Positions 42,825 to 52,439 are shown, counted from the first letter of the stretch. The stretch: 64,000 nt of DNA from Ignavibacteriota bacterium (GCA_016218045.1 JACRFB010000072.1:124001-188000); one strand, 5' to 3'. Notes: generated from the sequence alone by a model not told the origin. Program-made: numbers and translations.

Positions 42825-43160
42825 TCGTGTGGCCCTGGTTTCACCGCCTCTCGACGGTTGGAAAAGTGAAGGAAAATGGCATGTGAAATGTGGAAGGTGG
42901 AAAGTAGAAAAAAGTCTGGAATCCGGATAGCCGTAAAAAGATGAAAGTCGAAGGGAGAAGAATCACATCTGGAACTTGAACACGCGTAACGTATGAATAG
43001 ATTCCAATGAGTCTGATCCTCCCGCGTTCAGCACCACACGTTCAAGCCCCACTCCCAGTTCCTTGCTCCTGCTTCCTCGTTCCTTGTTCCTAGCTCCTCG
43101 CTCCTCCATACGCTATATTCCTCACTTTCATCCCTCCCTGGACCACCCCGGAGCACACAC
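42825..43160. other. Divergent promoter region with two word arrays
   Basis: Gap between paaN (minus) and the POT-type transporter (plus). A purine array GTGGAAGGTGGAAAGTAGAAAAAAG lies at about 42890-42915. A GTTCCTTGCTCC-type heptamer array lies at about 43058-43108. The rest shows no gene. GGAG 7 bases before the transporter ATG is its ribosome site. Confidence 0.7.
43058..43108. repeat. GTTCCTT / GCTCCTC heptamer array
   Basis: About seven 7-bp units drawn from TTCCTTG, CTCCTGC, TTCCTCG, TTCCTAG and CTCCTCG, close to the start of the POT-type transporter gene. Confidence 0.8.
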
Positions 43161-44552
43161 ATGAGTACGATCACCGAAACGAAGCCCGCACCGTTTCCCT
43201 CAACATTCTGGACGGCAAATCTCACCGAATTATTCGAGAGGGGCGCGTACTACGCAATGGCGAGTTTTGTGGTGCTCTACCTCGGCCAGCTCGGCCTCGG
43301 GAAATACTGGCCGAGTACACTCAACAGCGTATTGTGGACGCTTGTGTACTTCCTGCCGATTCTCTCCGGCACCATCGCAGACATCGTCGGCTTCAAGCGT
43401 TCGCTGCTTGTCGCCTTTGTGCTCCTCGCCATCGGATATTTCCTCATGGGTTACCCGGTCTGGATGGGCGGACAGACGTTATCTCAGACGATCAGCGACA
43501 CGGTGAACGCCGGAGCCGGTGTTGTGGTACCCGTCATGATCGGCATACTGCTTATCGGCATGGGCGGTTCGGTGATCAAACCCTGCATCTCGGGGACCGT
43601 GCAGAAAACCGCGATGGGCCGCGCCACACTCGCCTTCGGTATCTTTTACATGGTGATCAACATCGGCTCGCTATTTGGGCGCGGCATCAGCTACTATGTG
43701 CGCACAAATCTCGATCTGAGTTTCATCTTCGCGGTGTCGGCCGGATGTTCCATCCTGGCATTCTTCACCGTGCTTTTCATCTACAAGGATCCCGATTCGC
43801 TGCCCGGTGTCACAAAGGTCGAAAAACCGCGTCGCAGCTTAGGCCGCATCCTGCTCGACATGGTGCTTGTGATCAAGAACGTGCGCTTCGCGCTGTTCCT
43901 TCTTGTGTCCAGCGGTTTCTTCTTCCTCTATTCCCAGGTCTACAACGTTCTGCCCCTGTATCTGAAAAAAGTGGTGGAGACCGGACCGCCGGTGGACATA
44001 TACACCATGGCGAATCCCTTTGTCATTGTGTTCTTCCAGCTTCTGATCACCAAGATCTTCGGAAAGATGAAGCCGATCCGTTCCATCATCGTGGGTATCG
44101 TGATCATCGGCGTCTCGATGTTGATCAACCTCTACCCGATCTACGCGGGCGGCGGCGTGCGTATGCAGGTGCTGGATCTGCTCCCCATCGGCTCGGCCTT
44201 CATCGTGCTCACAGTGGCGCTCATCGCCTTCGGCGAACTTTTCACGTCGGCGCGCACCTACGAATACATTGGCGCATTGGCGCCGAAAGGACAGGAAGGC
44301 CTCTTCCTTGGCTATGCGAATCTGCCGATGGCCATCGGCGCCCTTGTGGGCGGACCCGCGGGCGCGGTGATCTTCAACGAAATCATGTGTCATAACGCCG
44401 TGACACTCGAGAGCGGACTGCTGGAACTCGATCCGGCATGGAATGCCGCGGGCTGGCTTATACTCATGGCCATCGGCCTGGTGTCGGCGCTCAGCATGTG
44501 GCTGTACAACCGCTGGCTGCAGAAACTCGAGCGCGCGGAGGCGGCGCAGTAA
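43161..44552 (+). CDS. POT/PTR-type MFS transporter
   Basis: Begins with a short polar tail, then LTELFERGAYYAMASFVVLYL, a variant of the POT signature ERFSYYGM. Twelve or so membrane segments are visible, with GGSVIKPCISGTVQ after helix 4 and FYMVINIGSLFGRG near residue 165. POT family members import di- and tripeptides with protons; the key EXXERFxYY motif is only partly kept (E-L-F-E-R), so substrate may differ. Such a transporter would match the secreted peptidases in this window (inference). Terminal segment ends LYNRWLQKLERAEAAQ. Confidence 0.86.
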   Translation: MSTITETKPAPFPSTFWTANLTELFERGAYYAMASFVVLYLGQLGLGKYWPSTLNSVLWTLVYFLPILSGTIADIVGFKRSLLVAFVLLAIGYFLMGYPVWMGGQTLSQTISDTVNAGAGVVVPVMIGILLIGMGGSVIKPCISGTVQKTAMGRATLAFGIFYMVINIGSLFGRGISYYVRTNLDLSFIFAVSAGCSILAFFTVLFIYKDPDSLPGVTKVEKPRRSLGRILLDMVLVIKNVRFALFLLVSSGFFFLYSQVYNVLPLYLKKVVETGPPVDIYTMANPFVIVFFQLLITKIFGKMKPIRSIIVGIVIIGVSMLINLYPIYAGGGVRMQVLDLLPIGSAFIVLTVALIAFGELFTSARTYEYIGALAPKGQEGLFLGYANLPMAIGALVGGPAGAVIFNEIMCHNAVTLESGLLELDPAWNAAGWLILMAIGLVSALSMWLYNRWLQKLERAEAAQ

Positions 44553-44713
44553 CCGAAGACCCGCCGTCGCCCGGCATGCGGATGACCGGGCATCGGGATG
44601 CTTGCTTCCTTTTCCGGGAATGTTATATTAGGACCGTCTTACTCCCAATTAACATTCTTGTGCCGCGGCAGCTCTGCCGCAGCGCATTCCCATACACCCA
44701 GAAGAGGTCACAC

Positions 44714-46018
44714 ATGGATACACGTCATAGATTGTTCGCGACGGCACTCGTTGCGGGCCTTGTTTGTGTTGTCGGTTTGGGTATGCCGCAGGGCGCCTTG
44801 GCGCAATGCGGCGAGCTGATCACCAATGGAGATTTTGAAGCCGGGAACAGCGGTTTCGCATCACAATACGTGTATCTGCCCGGCAATCTCTACCCCGAGG
44901 GTGTCTTCGACGTCGCAGTGAATCATAATCTTTCGCATGCATGTTTCGGCGGAACGGACCATACCAGCGGAACGGGCAAGTCGATGGCCGTGAACGGCTC
45001 GGTTACCGCCGGTAAAATCGTCTGGTCGCAGACCGTCTTGGTGCTGCCGGGCACAAACTACGCACTCTCCGCGTGGGTAACCTCGCACTGTGGAGCGTTC
45101 AGCCGCGCCGTGCTTCGTTTTACTGTGAACGGCGTGCAGGTGGGAGGCAATCATTGGGCGCCGGCAACGGCGTTTGAATGGAACAACTTCTCCGCCACGT
45201 GGAATTCCGGCGCAGCCACGAGCGCGGTGATAGAGATAATCGATCTAAACACCGCTCCCGGCGGCAACGACTTCGGTCTCGACGACATCTCCTTCATGAA
45301 GATCGACGAGACGGAACCGGTGATTACTCCGGCTCCCGCCGCGACTATGTGGCCCCCGAATCACACGTATCACACCTTCACGCTGGCCCAGTTGCTCAGC
45401 TCCGTCACGGATGATTGTGACACCAATCCCGAGGTTGTCATCACATCGGTTTCGAGCGACGAGCCCGAAGATGCGCAGGGCGGCGGCGACGGCAACACCG
45501 TCGACGACATCGTGATCGCCGCCGACTGCCAGTCGGTGGACCTGCGCGCCGAGCGCAAGGGCAACGGCAACGGCCGCGTGTACACGATTCACATTCTCGC
45601 GAAGGACTACAGCAACAACTGGACGCAGGCCACCTGCACCGTCACTGTTCCGCACAATATGAACAGCACTCCCGTCGACGACGGTGCCGCCGCGGGATAT
45701 ACGGAATACGGCCCGTGCGCGCTCGGGAAAGCGTCCGCCGGTGATGTATCGACCGCGGGATTTGACCTCGAGCCCAATTACCCGAACCCCTTCAACCCCA
45801 GCACCACATTGAGCTACACGTTGCCGGTGGACGCTTCGGTGACACTGCGCGTCTATGACTATGCCGGCAATGTCATGGCGACGGTGGTTGATGGTTTCCA
45901 CACGGCGGGCAACCACCGCGTCAGTTTCAACGCCTCCGATCTGCCGAGCGGCATGTATCTGTACCGCCTCGAAGCCGACGGCGTGGTATTGCAGCGCGCG
46001 ATGCAGTTGGTGAAGTAG
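44714..46018 (+). CDS. T9SS-secreted protein with an N-terminal carbohydrate-binding-like domain
   Basis: Start chosen at MDTRHRLFATALVAGLVC; signal peptide ends GALAQCG. Residues 30-210 begin with ELITNGDFEAGNSGFASQY and end DFGLDDISFMK, a jelly-roll pattern typical of CBM6/36-like or DUF642-like modules. Residues 215-330 form a beta domain (PVITPAPAATMWPPNHTYHTF) that resembles repeated domains in secreted proteins. The T9SS domain begins NYPNPFNPSTTLSY and ends LPSGMYLYRLEADG. Glycan binding is inferred from the fold pattern. Confidence 0.85.
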   Translation: MDTRHRLFATALVAGLVCVVGLGMPQGALAQCGELITNGDFEAGNSGFASQYVYLPGNLYPEGVFDVAVNHNLSHACFGGTDHTSGTGKSMAVNGSVTAGKIVWSQTVLVLPGTNYALSAWVTSHCGAFSRAVLRFTVNGVQVGGNHWAPATAFEWNNFSATWNSGAATSAVIEIIDLNTAPGGNDFGLDDISFMKIDETEPVITPAPAATMWPPNHTYHTFTLAQLLSSVTDDCDTNPEVVITSVSSDEPEDAQGGGDGNTVDDIVIAADCQSVDLRAERKGNGNGRVYTIHILAKDYSNNWTQATCTVTVPHNMNSTPVDDGAAAGYTEYGPCALGKASAGDVSTAGFDLEPNYPNPFNPSTTLSYTLPVDASVTLRVYDYAGNVMATVVDGFHTAGNHRVSFNASDLPSGMYLYRLEADGVVLQRAMQLVK

Positions 46019-46039
46019 TCCGTCACGACAGGTCGTAGG

Positions 46040-46145
46040 ATCGGCGAAATGGAGTATCGGAGTTGCGGAGCATCACGGCAGCATGAATGTTGATGAGTTC
46101 CGCACTCCGGCACTCCGTTTCACCGGTACACCTGTACCCCCGTCA
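46040..46145. repeat. Short facing words CGGAGTTGCGGAG / GCACTCCGGCACTCCG
   Basis: The words are CGGAG-rich on the left (46055-46070) and CACTCCGG-rich on the right (46102-46150), so the two can pair. The last CACTCCGG contains the phrB stop codon (TCA at 46143-46145). Confidence 0.6.
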
Positions 46146-47579
46146 CTCCGGTGTGCGCGTAAAGAGCGCGATGGCGCGTTCGCGCTGTATTGAGTGGTCG
46201 ACAACGGGATGCGGGTAGTCCTGTCCGAGAATACATCCCGCGGAATGCTGTTCGAAAATATCGGCCTCGTGAGGCCAGTGAATACGTGTGTTCGGGAAAC
46301 CGCGGAGTTCAGGCACGTGTTTGCGGATAAATTCTCCGTCGGGATCGAACTTTCGCGATTGCAGCACCGGATGAAAAACGCGGAAATAGGGCTGGGCATC
46401 GACACCGGTGGAAGCGCTCCATTGCCAGCCCCCGTTGTTGGCCGCGAGATCGAAATCCACGAGGTAACGCGCAAAATACTGTTCTCCTCTGCGCCAGTCG
46501 ACGAGGAGATCCTTCGTCAGGAACATGGCAACCACCATTCGTAGGCGATTGTGCATCCACCCCGTCGCGGCGAAGTGGCGCATTGCCGCATCAACCAGGG
46601 GAAAGCCGGTGCGTCCTGCTTTCCAAACTTCAAAATTTGTATCCGTGCCCGGCCACACGATACCATTGTACTCGTGTTTGAAGGCCGAGTTCGTCACGTG
46701 CGGGAATTGGTCCAGGATCATCTGGTAGAATTCGCGCCAGATGAGTTCCGAGGTCCACGTCTCGGCGCCCGGACCATTACGCGCCATCGCGGCACGAAAA
46801 AGTGCGCGCACCGATATGGTTCCGAAACGCAGATGCACCGAGAGCCGCGACGTGGTGTCCCGCGCTGGAAAATCGCGAGAATCGCGATAGCCGTCGATAC
46901 GCGCGAGGAAGGAATCCAGACTCTTCCGCGCCGCGTCCATCCCAGCGGCGGGCACATGATCCGCTTCGGTGAAACCGATGTTGTGCAGCTCCCACGGCTG
47001 CAGCAGGTGACGGATGTGTCCGGCATCGATAAAGCGACGTGGATCCGCGTCTTCCTCTCGCAATGGATGTAGTCCCAAGGCGCTCTGCTCCGCGTACTGC
47101 CTCAGCCACGCCCGTTTATACGGCGTAAACACGCGGTACGGATTGCCGTCCAGTGTACGGACGTCCAGTCCTTCAAACACGACCTGATCCGCAAAGGTTG
47201 TGAGCTGTCGTCCATCGTCGGCGAGCCGGTTTGCGACGTTTGCATCACGCCGCTTTGCGGCGGGTTCATAATCGCGGTTGGTGTACACGGCGTCCGCGTC
47301 AAGGTCGCGCGCGAGCTGCGGGATGAGGTCCGCCGGATCGCCGTGGCGCACAAGCAGCGCGGATCCATGTTTCTGCAGCGCGGCATCGACTTCGCGCAGC
47401 GAGCGGTGAATAAACGTGACCCGTCGATCATCGCCGTCCTGAAGTGCGCCAAGAATGCCCGTGTCGAAAACAAACACCGGCATAACCTCCGCCGCGTCCG
47501 CGCATGCCCGTGCCAGCGCCGTATTATCCTGCAGCCGCAGATCACGCCGCAGCCACACCAATACACGTCGATGATTCAC
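46143..47579 (-). CDS. phrB: Deoxyribodipyrimidine photolyase (class I)
   Basis: N-terminal alpha/beta domain starts RVLVWLRRDLRLQDNTAL (residues 5-165). The FAD-binding part has WTSELIWREFYQMILDQFP, GRTGFPLVDAAMRHFAATGWMHNRLRM, the photolyase signature, and QSRKFDPDGEFIRKHVPEL. It repairs cyclobutane pyrimidine dimers using FADH- and blue light; the class is inferred from the WMHNRLR motif. A GTG start is chosen because AAGGAG lies 9 bases upstream; the longer frame has no ribosome site. The last codons and stop sit inside a CACTCCGG word array. Divergent from the DUF2461 gene. Confidence 0.93.
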   Translation of the reverse strand: MNHRRVLVWLRRDLRLQDNTALARACADAAEVMPVFVFDTGILGALQDGDDRRVTFIHRSLREVDAALQKHGSALLVRHGDPADLIPQLARDLDADAVYTNRDYEPAAKRRDANVANRLADDGRQLTTFADQVVFEGLDVRTLDGNPYRVFTPYKRAWLRQYAEQSALGLHPLREEDADPRRFIDAGHIRHLLQPWELHNIGFTEADHVPAAGMDAARKSLDSFLARIDGYRDSRDFPARDTTSRLSVHLRFGTISVRALFRAAMARNGPGAETWTSELIWREFYQMILDQFPHVTNSAFKHEYNGIVWPGTDTNFEVWKAGRTGFPLVDAAMRHFAATGWMHNRLRMVVAMFLTKDLLVDWRRGEQYFARYLVDFDLAANNGGWQWSASTGVDAQPYFRVFHPVLQSRKFDPDGEFIRKHVPELRGFPNTRIHWPHEADIFEQHSAGCILGQDYPHPVVDHSIQRERAIALFTRTPE

Positions 47580-47678
47580 GATGCCCGGCTCCTTCTCGAT
47601 GTTAATTCTTGTATGACGATTTTCCGTAACACAGTGGCGAAGCAACACAGGAGAAAAATCTCGTGTGTGTGCTGCTGT

Positions 47679-47840
<162 letters not shown>

Positions 47841-47878
47841 GCATAACTCCACAACATCCACAGAAAGACGCAACGGCC

Positions 47879-48586
47879 ATGGCAAAGACGATCAACCCCT
47901 TCGATCTGCACGATGCACCACCCTTTGCGGGATTTCCGGAAGACGCCTTGAAGTTCTTCCGGCAGCTCAAGAAAAACAACACGCGCGAGTGGTTCGCGGA
48001 GAACAAGGAGCGGTTCGAGAGTTCGGTGAAGGAGCCGATGGAATCGCTGCTTTCGACGCTGGCCGAGGGCGTCCGTTCCATCGATCCGGCCATCGTGATC
48101 GATCCGAAGAAATCTCTGTATAGGATCTATCGCGACACGCGATTCAGCAAGGACAAGACGCCGTACAAGCTCTGGATCGCCGCGTCGTTTACTCATGCGG
48201 GGAAAAACAAAACAAACGATCCCGGCTTTTACTTCCACGTCAGTGCCGATGAAGTGGGCATTGGCGGCGGCCTGTACATGCCGATGCCGGATCAGTTGCG
48301 GCGGCTCCGCGCGGTGCTCGATACCCGTGCGCGCGAACTGCGCGCAATACTGGCGGAGAAAACCTTCCGCGCGCGTTTCGGCGAGTTACAGGGCGAGACA
48401 CTGTCGCGCGTCCCGCAGGGCTACGACAAGGAACACCCTGACGCGGATCTACTGAAGATGAAACAATTCTTCTGCTGGGCCTCCCTTGATGCCAGGAGCG
48501 CATGCAGTGCGGATCTGCCCGACCTGCTGTTACAACACATCGCGGCGATGCATCCCTTGGTGCGCTGGCTGCTCGCACACGCCTGA
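47879..48586 (+). CDS. DUF2461 family protein
   Basis: Recognised by the motif order [76 protein letters not shown] and LKMKQFFCW. 235 residues, soluble, no signal peptide. The family's function is unknown. The upstream gap is a heptamer array with no clear ribosome site, so the start ([12 protein letters not shown]) rests on homology pattern. The downstream gap to the response regulator holds several small inverted repeats (for example CACCGCC...GGCGGTG at 48719-48741). Confidence 0.9.
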   Translation: MAKTINPFDLHDAPPFAGFPEDALKFFRQLKKNNTREWFAENKERFESSVKEPMESLLSTLAEGVRSIDPAIVIDPKKSLYRIYRDTRFSKDKTPYKLWIAASFTHAGKNKTNDPGFYFHVSADEVGIGGGLYMPMPDQLRRLRAVLDTRARELRAILAEKTFRARFGELQGETLSRVPQGYDKEHPDADLLKMKQFFCWASLDARSACSADLPDLLLQHIAAMHPLVRWLLAHA

Positions 48587-48741
48587 CGCGGAAGCGGAGT
48601 GCCCGGCCGGGAAAGAAAGGGGACGGGCACGCTTGGCATGCCCGCCAGTATCGAGGAGGCGGGTACCGACAGGGTCGGTCGTGAAGCGAGGAGGGTGGCC
48701 TGTGGCAGACAGGCGCGGGTCACCGCCAGGGAGGCGGTGTG

Positions 48742-49140
48742 TCAGAGGCGGGCCGCAGGCAGGCCGGGGGCAAGCATGCGGCGGATTGCAGGAATGAGAT
48801 CGGAATAGACCCTGTCCTTGCGGAGGAATCCGTCTGCGCCCGATGCGATCGCATCACGCGCGTATTGGGGATTCTCGTGTATGGTCAGGATCAGTATCGG
48901 GATAAGCGGATGCATCGCCTTAATCTGGCGCGCGGCGTCGATGCCGTTCATGCCGGGCAGGGACACATCCATGATAACAAGGTCGGGCGCATTGACGGGA
49001 AGAACCTCGAAGAGTTCCTCCGCCGAGGCATATCCACGGCAGCTCCCCACGCTGAATTCAACACGAAGCCAGTCGAGTATAGTCTGACGAACAATGGGAT
49101 GATCGTCAACGAGGTATATAAGCGGCCTGCTGATATTCAT
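48742..49140 (-). CDS. Response regulator receiver-domain protein
   Basis: A stand-alone CheY-like receiver: IYLVDDHPIVRQ (acidic pair), DLVIMDVSLPGMNGIDA (phosphoacceptor Asp in IMD), ILTIH (Thr/Ser switch) and DGFLRKD (conserved Lys). The ATG at 49140 has AGGA 8 bases upstream; two other in-frame ATGs lie further up, one overlapping the previous gene's stop. 132 residues, no output domain. Last gene of a five-gene signalling cluster; it probably takes phosphate from one of the two kinases or acts in a relay. Confidence 0.9.
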   Translation of the reverse strand: MNISRPLIYLVDDHPIVRQTILDWLRVEFSVGSCRGYASAEELFEVLPVNAPDLVIMDVSLPGMNGIDAARQIKAMHPLIPILILTIHENPQYARDAIASGADGFLRKDRVYSDLIPAIRRMLAPGLPAARL

Positions 49141-49175
49141 GGACATCGTCCTGCGCTCGGGTACCGCGAGAGGCA

Positions 49176-49649
49176 TCATGTGGGATTCTCCGAATGCGAG
49201 ACGGCATCGATATGGCGACGCAGAAGTTGACGGAGTTCCACGATATGAAAGGGTTTTGTGACGTAATCGTCGCACCCTGCGGCGATACAGCTCGCGCCCT
49301 GCGCCTTGAAGGCGTGTGCGGTCAGGGCGATGATCGGGAGCCGCTGCTGCGGCCAGCGATGCCGGATACGGCGTGTCAGTTCCAGACCCGATTCGCTCTC
49401 GTGCAACATCATGTCCATCAACACAAGATCAACCTGGCTGTTTTCCAGAATGTCCATGGCCTCACGGGCGGATTTCGCGGTGAGCACACAATATTCGTTT
49501 CGAAGAATATCCTTCATCATCTGCTGGGTTTCGAAATCGTCTTCCACGACGAGTATCGATTGATGCGGTACGTTTGCCGCGCCATGTTTTACCACACCGT
49601 TTCCATTGTTTCTGATATTCAGGTGCGTGCCGTTCATCGAAGTGCTCAT
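49176..49649 (-). CDS. Response regulator receiver-domain protein with polar N-terminus
   Basis: Receiver motifs: ILVVEDDFETQQMM, VDLVLMDMMLHESESGLELTRRI with the phosphoacceptor Asp in LMD, IIALTAHAFK, and DDYVTKPFHI. It is closest in form to receivers of hybrid kinases (DMMLxxxSGLE). An extra 27-residue N-terminus is not otherwise informative. Start chosen at MSTSMNGTHL with AGAGG 7 bases upstream. Stop is 36 bases before the chosen start of the next regulator. No output domain. Confidence 0.9.
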   Translation of the reverse strand: MSTSMNGTHLNIRNNGNGVVKHGAANVPHQSILVVEDDFETQQMMKDILRNEYCVLTAKSAREAMDILENSQVDLVLMDMMLHESESGLELTRRIRHRWPQQRLPIIALTAHAFKAQGASCIAAGCDDYVTKPFHIVELRQLLRRHIDAVSHSENPT

Positions 49650-50124
49650 CAAAAAACCTCTTGGCTCACGCAGGCAGTTGCGTGTTTCATATATGTTCTG
49701 TGGTCTGGCTGCAGAATTCTTGGTGCGAATGAGGACCGCCTTTTGCGCCCCGGGTCTGCGGACATGCGTGATCGCCGCGTGAACCATGCCCGCTTCCGGA
49801 AAAAGCGGTCCTCATTATGTGCACCAAATCACCATCACTGGGTGCAGTCGGCAGATTTCAATCAAAGGGCGGGGAGAACATCACGCCGGGACGCGAAACC
49901 CGCCTCTGATCGATTGCTCTTTTCATGTGAATCGTGCCGCTCATGTTCATCTTCGACAATCCTGAAGATCCTGTCGTGTCATGCATACTGCTGATGCAAT
50001 ACTACGCAGACCGGTTGCCGCGTGTTGTCAGGAAATCTTGACAGATGAACGGTGCACGATTCGACATCCAACCCGTCCTGGGACACATCCGGCGCACCCT
50101 TCGCCTGATTGCCCCGTCCCGCCC
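49650..50124. other. 475-bp gap inside the signalling cluster
   Basis: No gene or tandem array is visible. It contains one copy of the 16-bp near-palindrome at 50027-50042 and the leader of the downstream regulator. The sequence near 49840-49970 is unremarkable. Confidence 0.65.
50027..50042. promoter_or_regulatory. Near-palindromic site GTCAGGAAATCTTGAC, copy 1
   Basis: Imperfect dyad (GTCAxGA / TCxTGAC). It lies upstream of the stand-alone response regulator at 49176-49649 on the minus strand, with about 380 bp between. The surrounding 22 bases match copy 2 at 21 positions. Confidence 0.5.
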
Positions 50125-50778
50125 TTATTCGAGACGGGTCAATCCGTGCTGCAGCGCGAAGCGGATAAGCGCGGGATAATCCTTGATGCCGAGCTTCTGC
50201 ATGAGCCGGCTGCGGTATGTGTCGACCGATTTGGGCGACAGAAAGAGGACGGCAGCAATCTCGGCGCTGGTCCGTCCTTCGGCCACAAGCTGCAGGATTT
50301 CCCGCTCACGCGCGCTGAGGCGCTCGAGCGGACTCTGATCGCGGAACGCGCCTCCCCGCACGGCGATGTCGTCCATCATCAGTTCCGACAGTTTTTCGCT
50401 CAGAAATCGCTTTCCCTGCGCGACGGCCTGCACCGCGGCGACAAGATCCTTGCCTGCCGACTCCTTGAGGAGATACCCCCGCGCACCCGCCTGCAGCGCT
50501 CGATAGACATGCTCCGTGGTTGAGTGCATCGACAGGATGATGACACGCACCGCCGGTACCGCCTCGCGTATCTGCTGCGTGGCCTCGATGCCGTTGAGTT
50601 CAGGCATCGAAATATCCATAAGGACGACATCCGGCTGCAATTCGCACACCTCACGCACCGCGGTGCGACCATCCGCGGCGCCCCCGATGTAGGCGATCCC
50701 CCCGACATTCTCGAGGAGAGCCCGAAGGCCGTCGCGTACGACGGCATGATCGTCGGCGATATAAACCGTGATGGCCAT
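50125..50778 (-). CDS. NarL/FixJ-type response regulator with LuxR-like DNA-binding domain
   Basis: Receiver at residues 1-120 (VYIADDHAVVRDGL, VVLMDISMPELNGIEA, VIILSMH, GARGYLLKES) and a LuxR-type helix-turn-helix at about 150-217 (LSAREREILQLVAEGRTSAEIAAVLFLSPKSVDTYRSRL). The partner is probably the adjacent multi-PAS kinase, whose HisKA_3 dimerisation helix is the type that pairs with NarL regulators. It controls transcription; targets unknown. One candidate is the palindrome at 50027 and 52281 (inference). It ends before the gap at 49650-50124 and starts about 100 bp after the PAS kinase. Confidence 0.95.
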   Translation of the reverse strand: MAITVYIADDHAVVRDGLRALLENVGGIAYIGGAADGRTAVREVCELQPDVVLMDISMPELNGIEATQQIREAVPAVRVIILSMHSTTEHVYRALQAGARGYLLKESAGKDLVAAVQAVAQGKRFLSEKLSELMMDDIAVRGGAFRDQSPLERLSAREREILQLVAEGRTSAEIAAVLFLSPKSVDTYRSRLMQKLGIKDYPALIRFALQHGLTRLE

Positions 50779-50878
50779 AAGCTGTGGGGGCAGTGCGACC
50801 GCGCCCGAGATAGGTCGGGCACATGTGAGACGTACGGGAAACTACGACCGGCACGAAACGAATTGCAAGCGCCGCGGT

Positions 50879-52192
50879 TCAGATTTTTGCCCAGTTCACA
50901 GCCGTACTCTGGTCGAACACATCAAAAGGCGCGAGCGCCTCCGTAAAGCGTATCCAGAACGTTGTTCCCACGGATTTGACAGATTCCACACGTATGGTCG
51001 CTCCGTTGATATCGAGGTACTTTTTAGTCAGGGCCATCCCCAGTCCCAGTCCTTCGAAGCGGCGCGTGGTGCCTACTTCCTCCTGCGAGAAGGTGCTGAA
51101 CAGCGACTGGGCGTATTCCTCTGAAATGCCGATGCCCGTGTCCTTCACGGAAATGCAGATCGCACCATCTTCCCTGAAGGCCTGGACAACAACGCCCCCT
51201 TCATCCGTGAATTTTATCGCATTGTCGATGACATTCGCGAGCGCGTCTCTGAGTGTGATGGGATCGGCAAGAATCCACGCGGTGTCGATATCGTTCTGGA
51301 ATTCGAGGATGAGCTGTTTCTCAAGCGCCAGCAGGCGCATATCGGTCACAAGGGTGAAGAGTTCGCTGATCAGGTCCACCGGCTGCCGTTCGAATATCGG
51401 TTCACCGACTTCAAGGGTCGCGATGTAGAGAATATTCTCGATAGTCCGTTGCAACCGCTTTCCGGCACGCACGATGTGCTGGAAATACTCCGCCTGATCC
51501 GCAGCAAGAACAGGTCCCACTTCCATCCCGAGCAATTCGGTGTACCCAAGTATCACATTGAGTGGTGTGCGCACTTCATGGGAGATGTTCATGATGAAGG
51601 CGTCTTTCAGGCGATCCGAACGTTCAGCTCTCTCTTTGGCAGCGATCAGTTCAAGTTCCCACCGCTTTTTATCGGTATTGTCTTCCTTGACAGCGATAAA
51701 ATGGCGAATGATACCATCACTGTCTCTGATCGGCGATATCGTCGCTGATTCCCAGTACAGTTCACCGTTTTTCCGCCTGTTATGGAATTCTCCGCGCCAT
51801 ACTTCCCCTTGGCTGATCTGTTCCCAGAGCACTTTGTACTGCTCGTCCGAAGTGTAACCGGACTTGAGGACGCGCGGATTCTGTCCTAGCACTTCAGCGG
51901 CAGAATACCCGGTGATTCTCTGGAAATGTGGATTGACGTATTCGATCGCACCACGCGTATCAGTGATGACGATTGAGGCCGGACTCTGCTCAAGAGCAAC
52001 AATATTGGCCCATTGTGCAATATCGCCAAGCAGTGACAGGGTGGCCACATCCGAACCGGCGGCGATGCTATTCGTGTCAGGATCCGCCTCAAGCGTCGCA
52101 ACACTTCGATTCACATCCTGAATATAATGGGATGCAGCATCGCTCGTGGCGGCAACTGTACCCATGCCGTCGTTTACAACCTCTTCACTCAT
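50879..52192 (-). CDS. PAS-domain sensor histidine kinase, soluble
   Basis: Start at MSEEVVNDGMG; the longer frame upstream is not supported. A PAS domain covers about residues 65-185 (SIVITDTRGAIEYVNPHFQRITGYSAAE), followed by a PAC-like stretch. The H-box is NISHEVRTPLNVIL, with the phosphoacceptor His near residue 207. The ATPase has NVIDNAIKFTDEGG (N box), DTGIGISEEY (G1) and GLGLGMALT (G2), about 305-430. No membrane segment, so the signal is intracellular. A 16-bp near-palindrome is centred about 97 bp upstream. Between this gene and the larger kinase is a hairpin terminator, so it is its own transcription unit. Confidence 0.94.
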   Translation of the reverse strand: MSEEVVNDGMGTVAATSDAASHYIQDVNRSVATLEADPDTNSIAAGSDVATLSLLGDIAQWANIVALEQSPASIVITDTRGAIEYVNPHFQRITGYSAAEVLGQNPRVLKSGYTSDEQYKVLWEQISQGEVWRGEFHNRRKNGELYWESATISPIRDSDGIIRHFIAVKEDNTDKKRWELELIAAKERAERSDRLKDAFIMNISHEVRTPLNVILGYTELLGMEVGPVLAADQAEYFQHIVRAGKRLQRTIENILYIATLEVGEPIFERQPVDLISELFTLVTDMRLLALEKQLILEFQNDIDTAWILADPITLRDALANVIDNAIKFTDEGGVVVQAFREDGAICISVKDTGIGISEEYAQSLFSTFSQEEVGTTRRFEGLGLGMALTKKYLDINGATIRVESVKSVGTTFWIRFTEALAPFDVFDQSTAVNWAKI

Positions 52193-52280
52193 TGTTATAC
52201 TCGCTCTCCTTCTGCGATCGGTGTTGATGACGATACCGACCTGACGGGAGCAATAATACAGGAGAGGAATGTCGGGTGTT

Positions 52281-52296
52281 GTCAGGATATCTTGAC
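52281..52296. promoter_or_regulatory. Near-palindromic site GTCAGGATATCTTGAC, copy 2
   Basis: Differs by one base from copy 1 at 50027; the matching 22-base context (GTGTTGTCAGGAWATCTTGAC) is 21 of 22 identical. It lies about 97 bp upstream of the PAS kinase ATG and about 150 bp after the multi-PAS kinase stop. Its dyad form and repeat in one cluster fit an operator, but no binding protein is known. Confidence 0.55.
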
Positions 52297-52387
52297 GAAC
52301 CTGGTCGAAAAGGATGATAGTGATACGCGAGAACACACACCCGGCCGACAGAGAAGACGTGCTTGTGGAACATCTCTCCATGCGAAA

Positions 52388-52417
52388 CAGCCCTCGATTC
52401 CGAAACATCGAGGGCTG
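52388..52417 (-). terminator. Hairpin terminator of the multi-PAS kinase
   Basis: CAGCCCTCGAT (52388-52398) pairs perfectly with ATCGAGGGCTG (52407-52417) around an 8-base loop. On the minus strand it follows the kinase stop by 22 bases and is followed by TTTC. Confidence 0.8.
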
Positions 52418-52439
52418 TTGGACAACTCTGAGCGGCATC

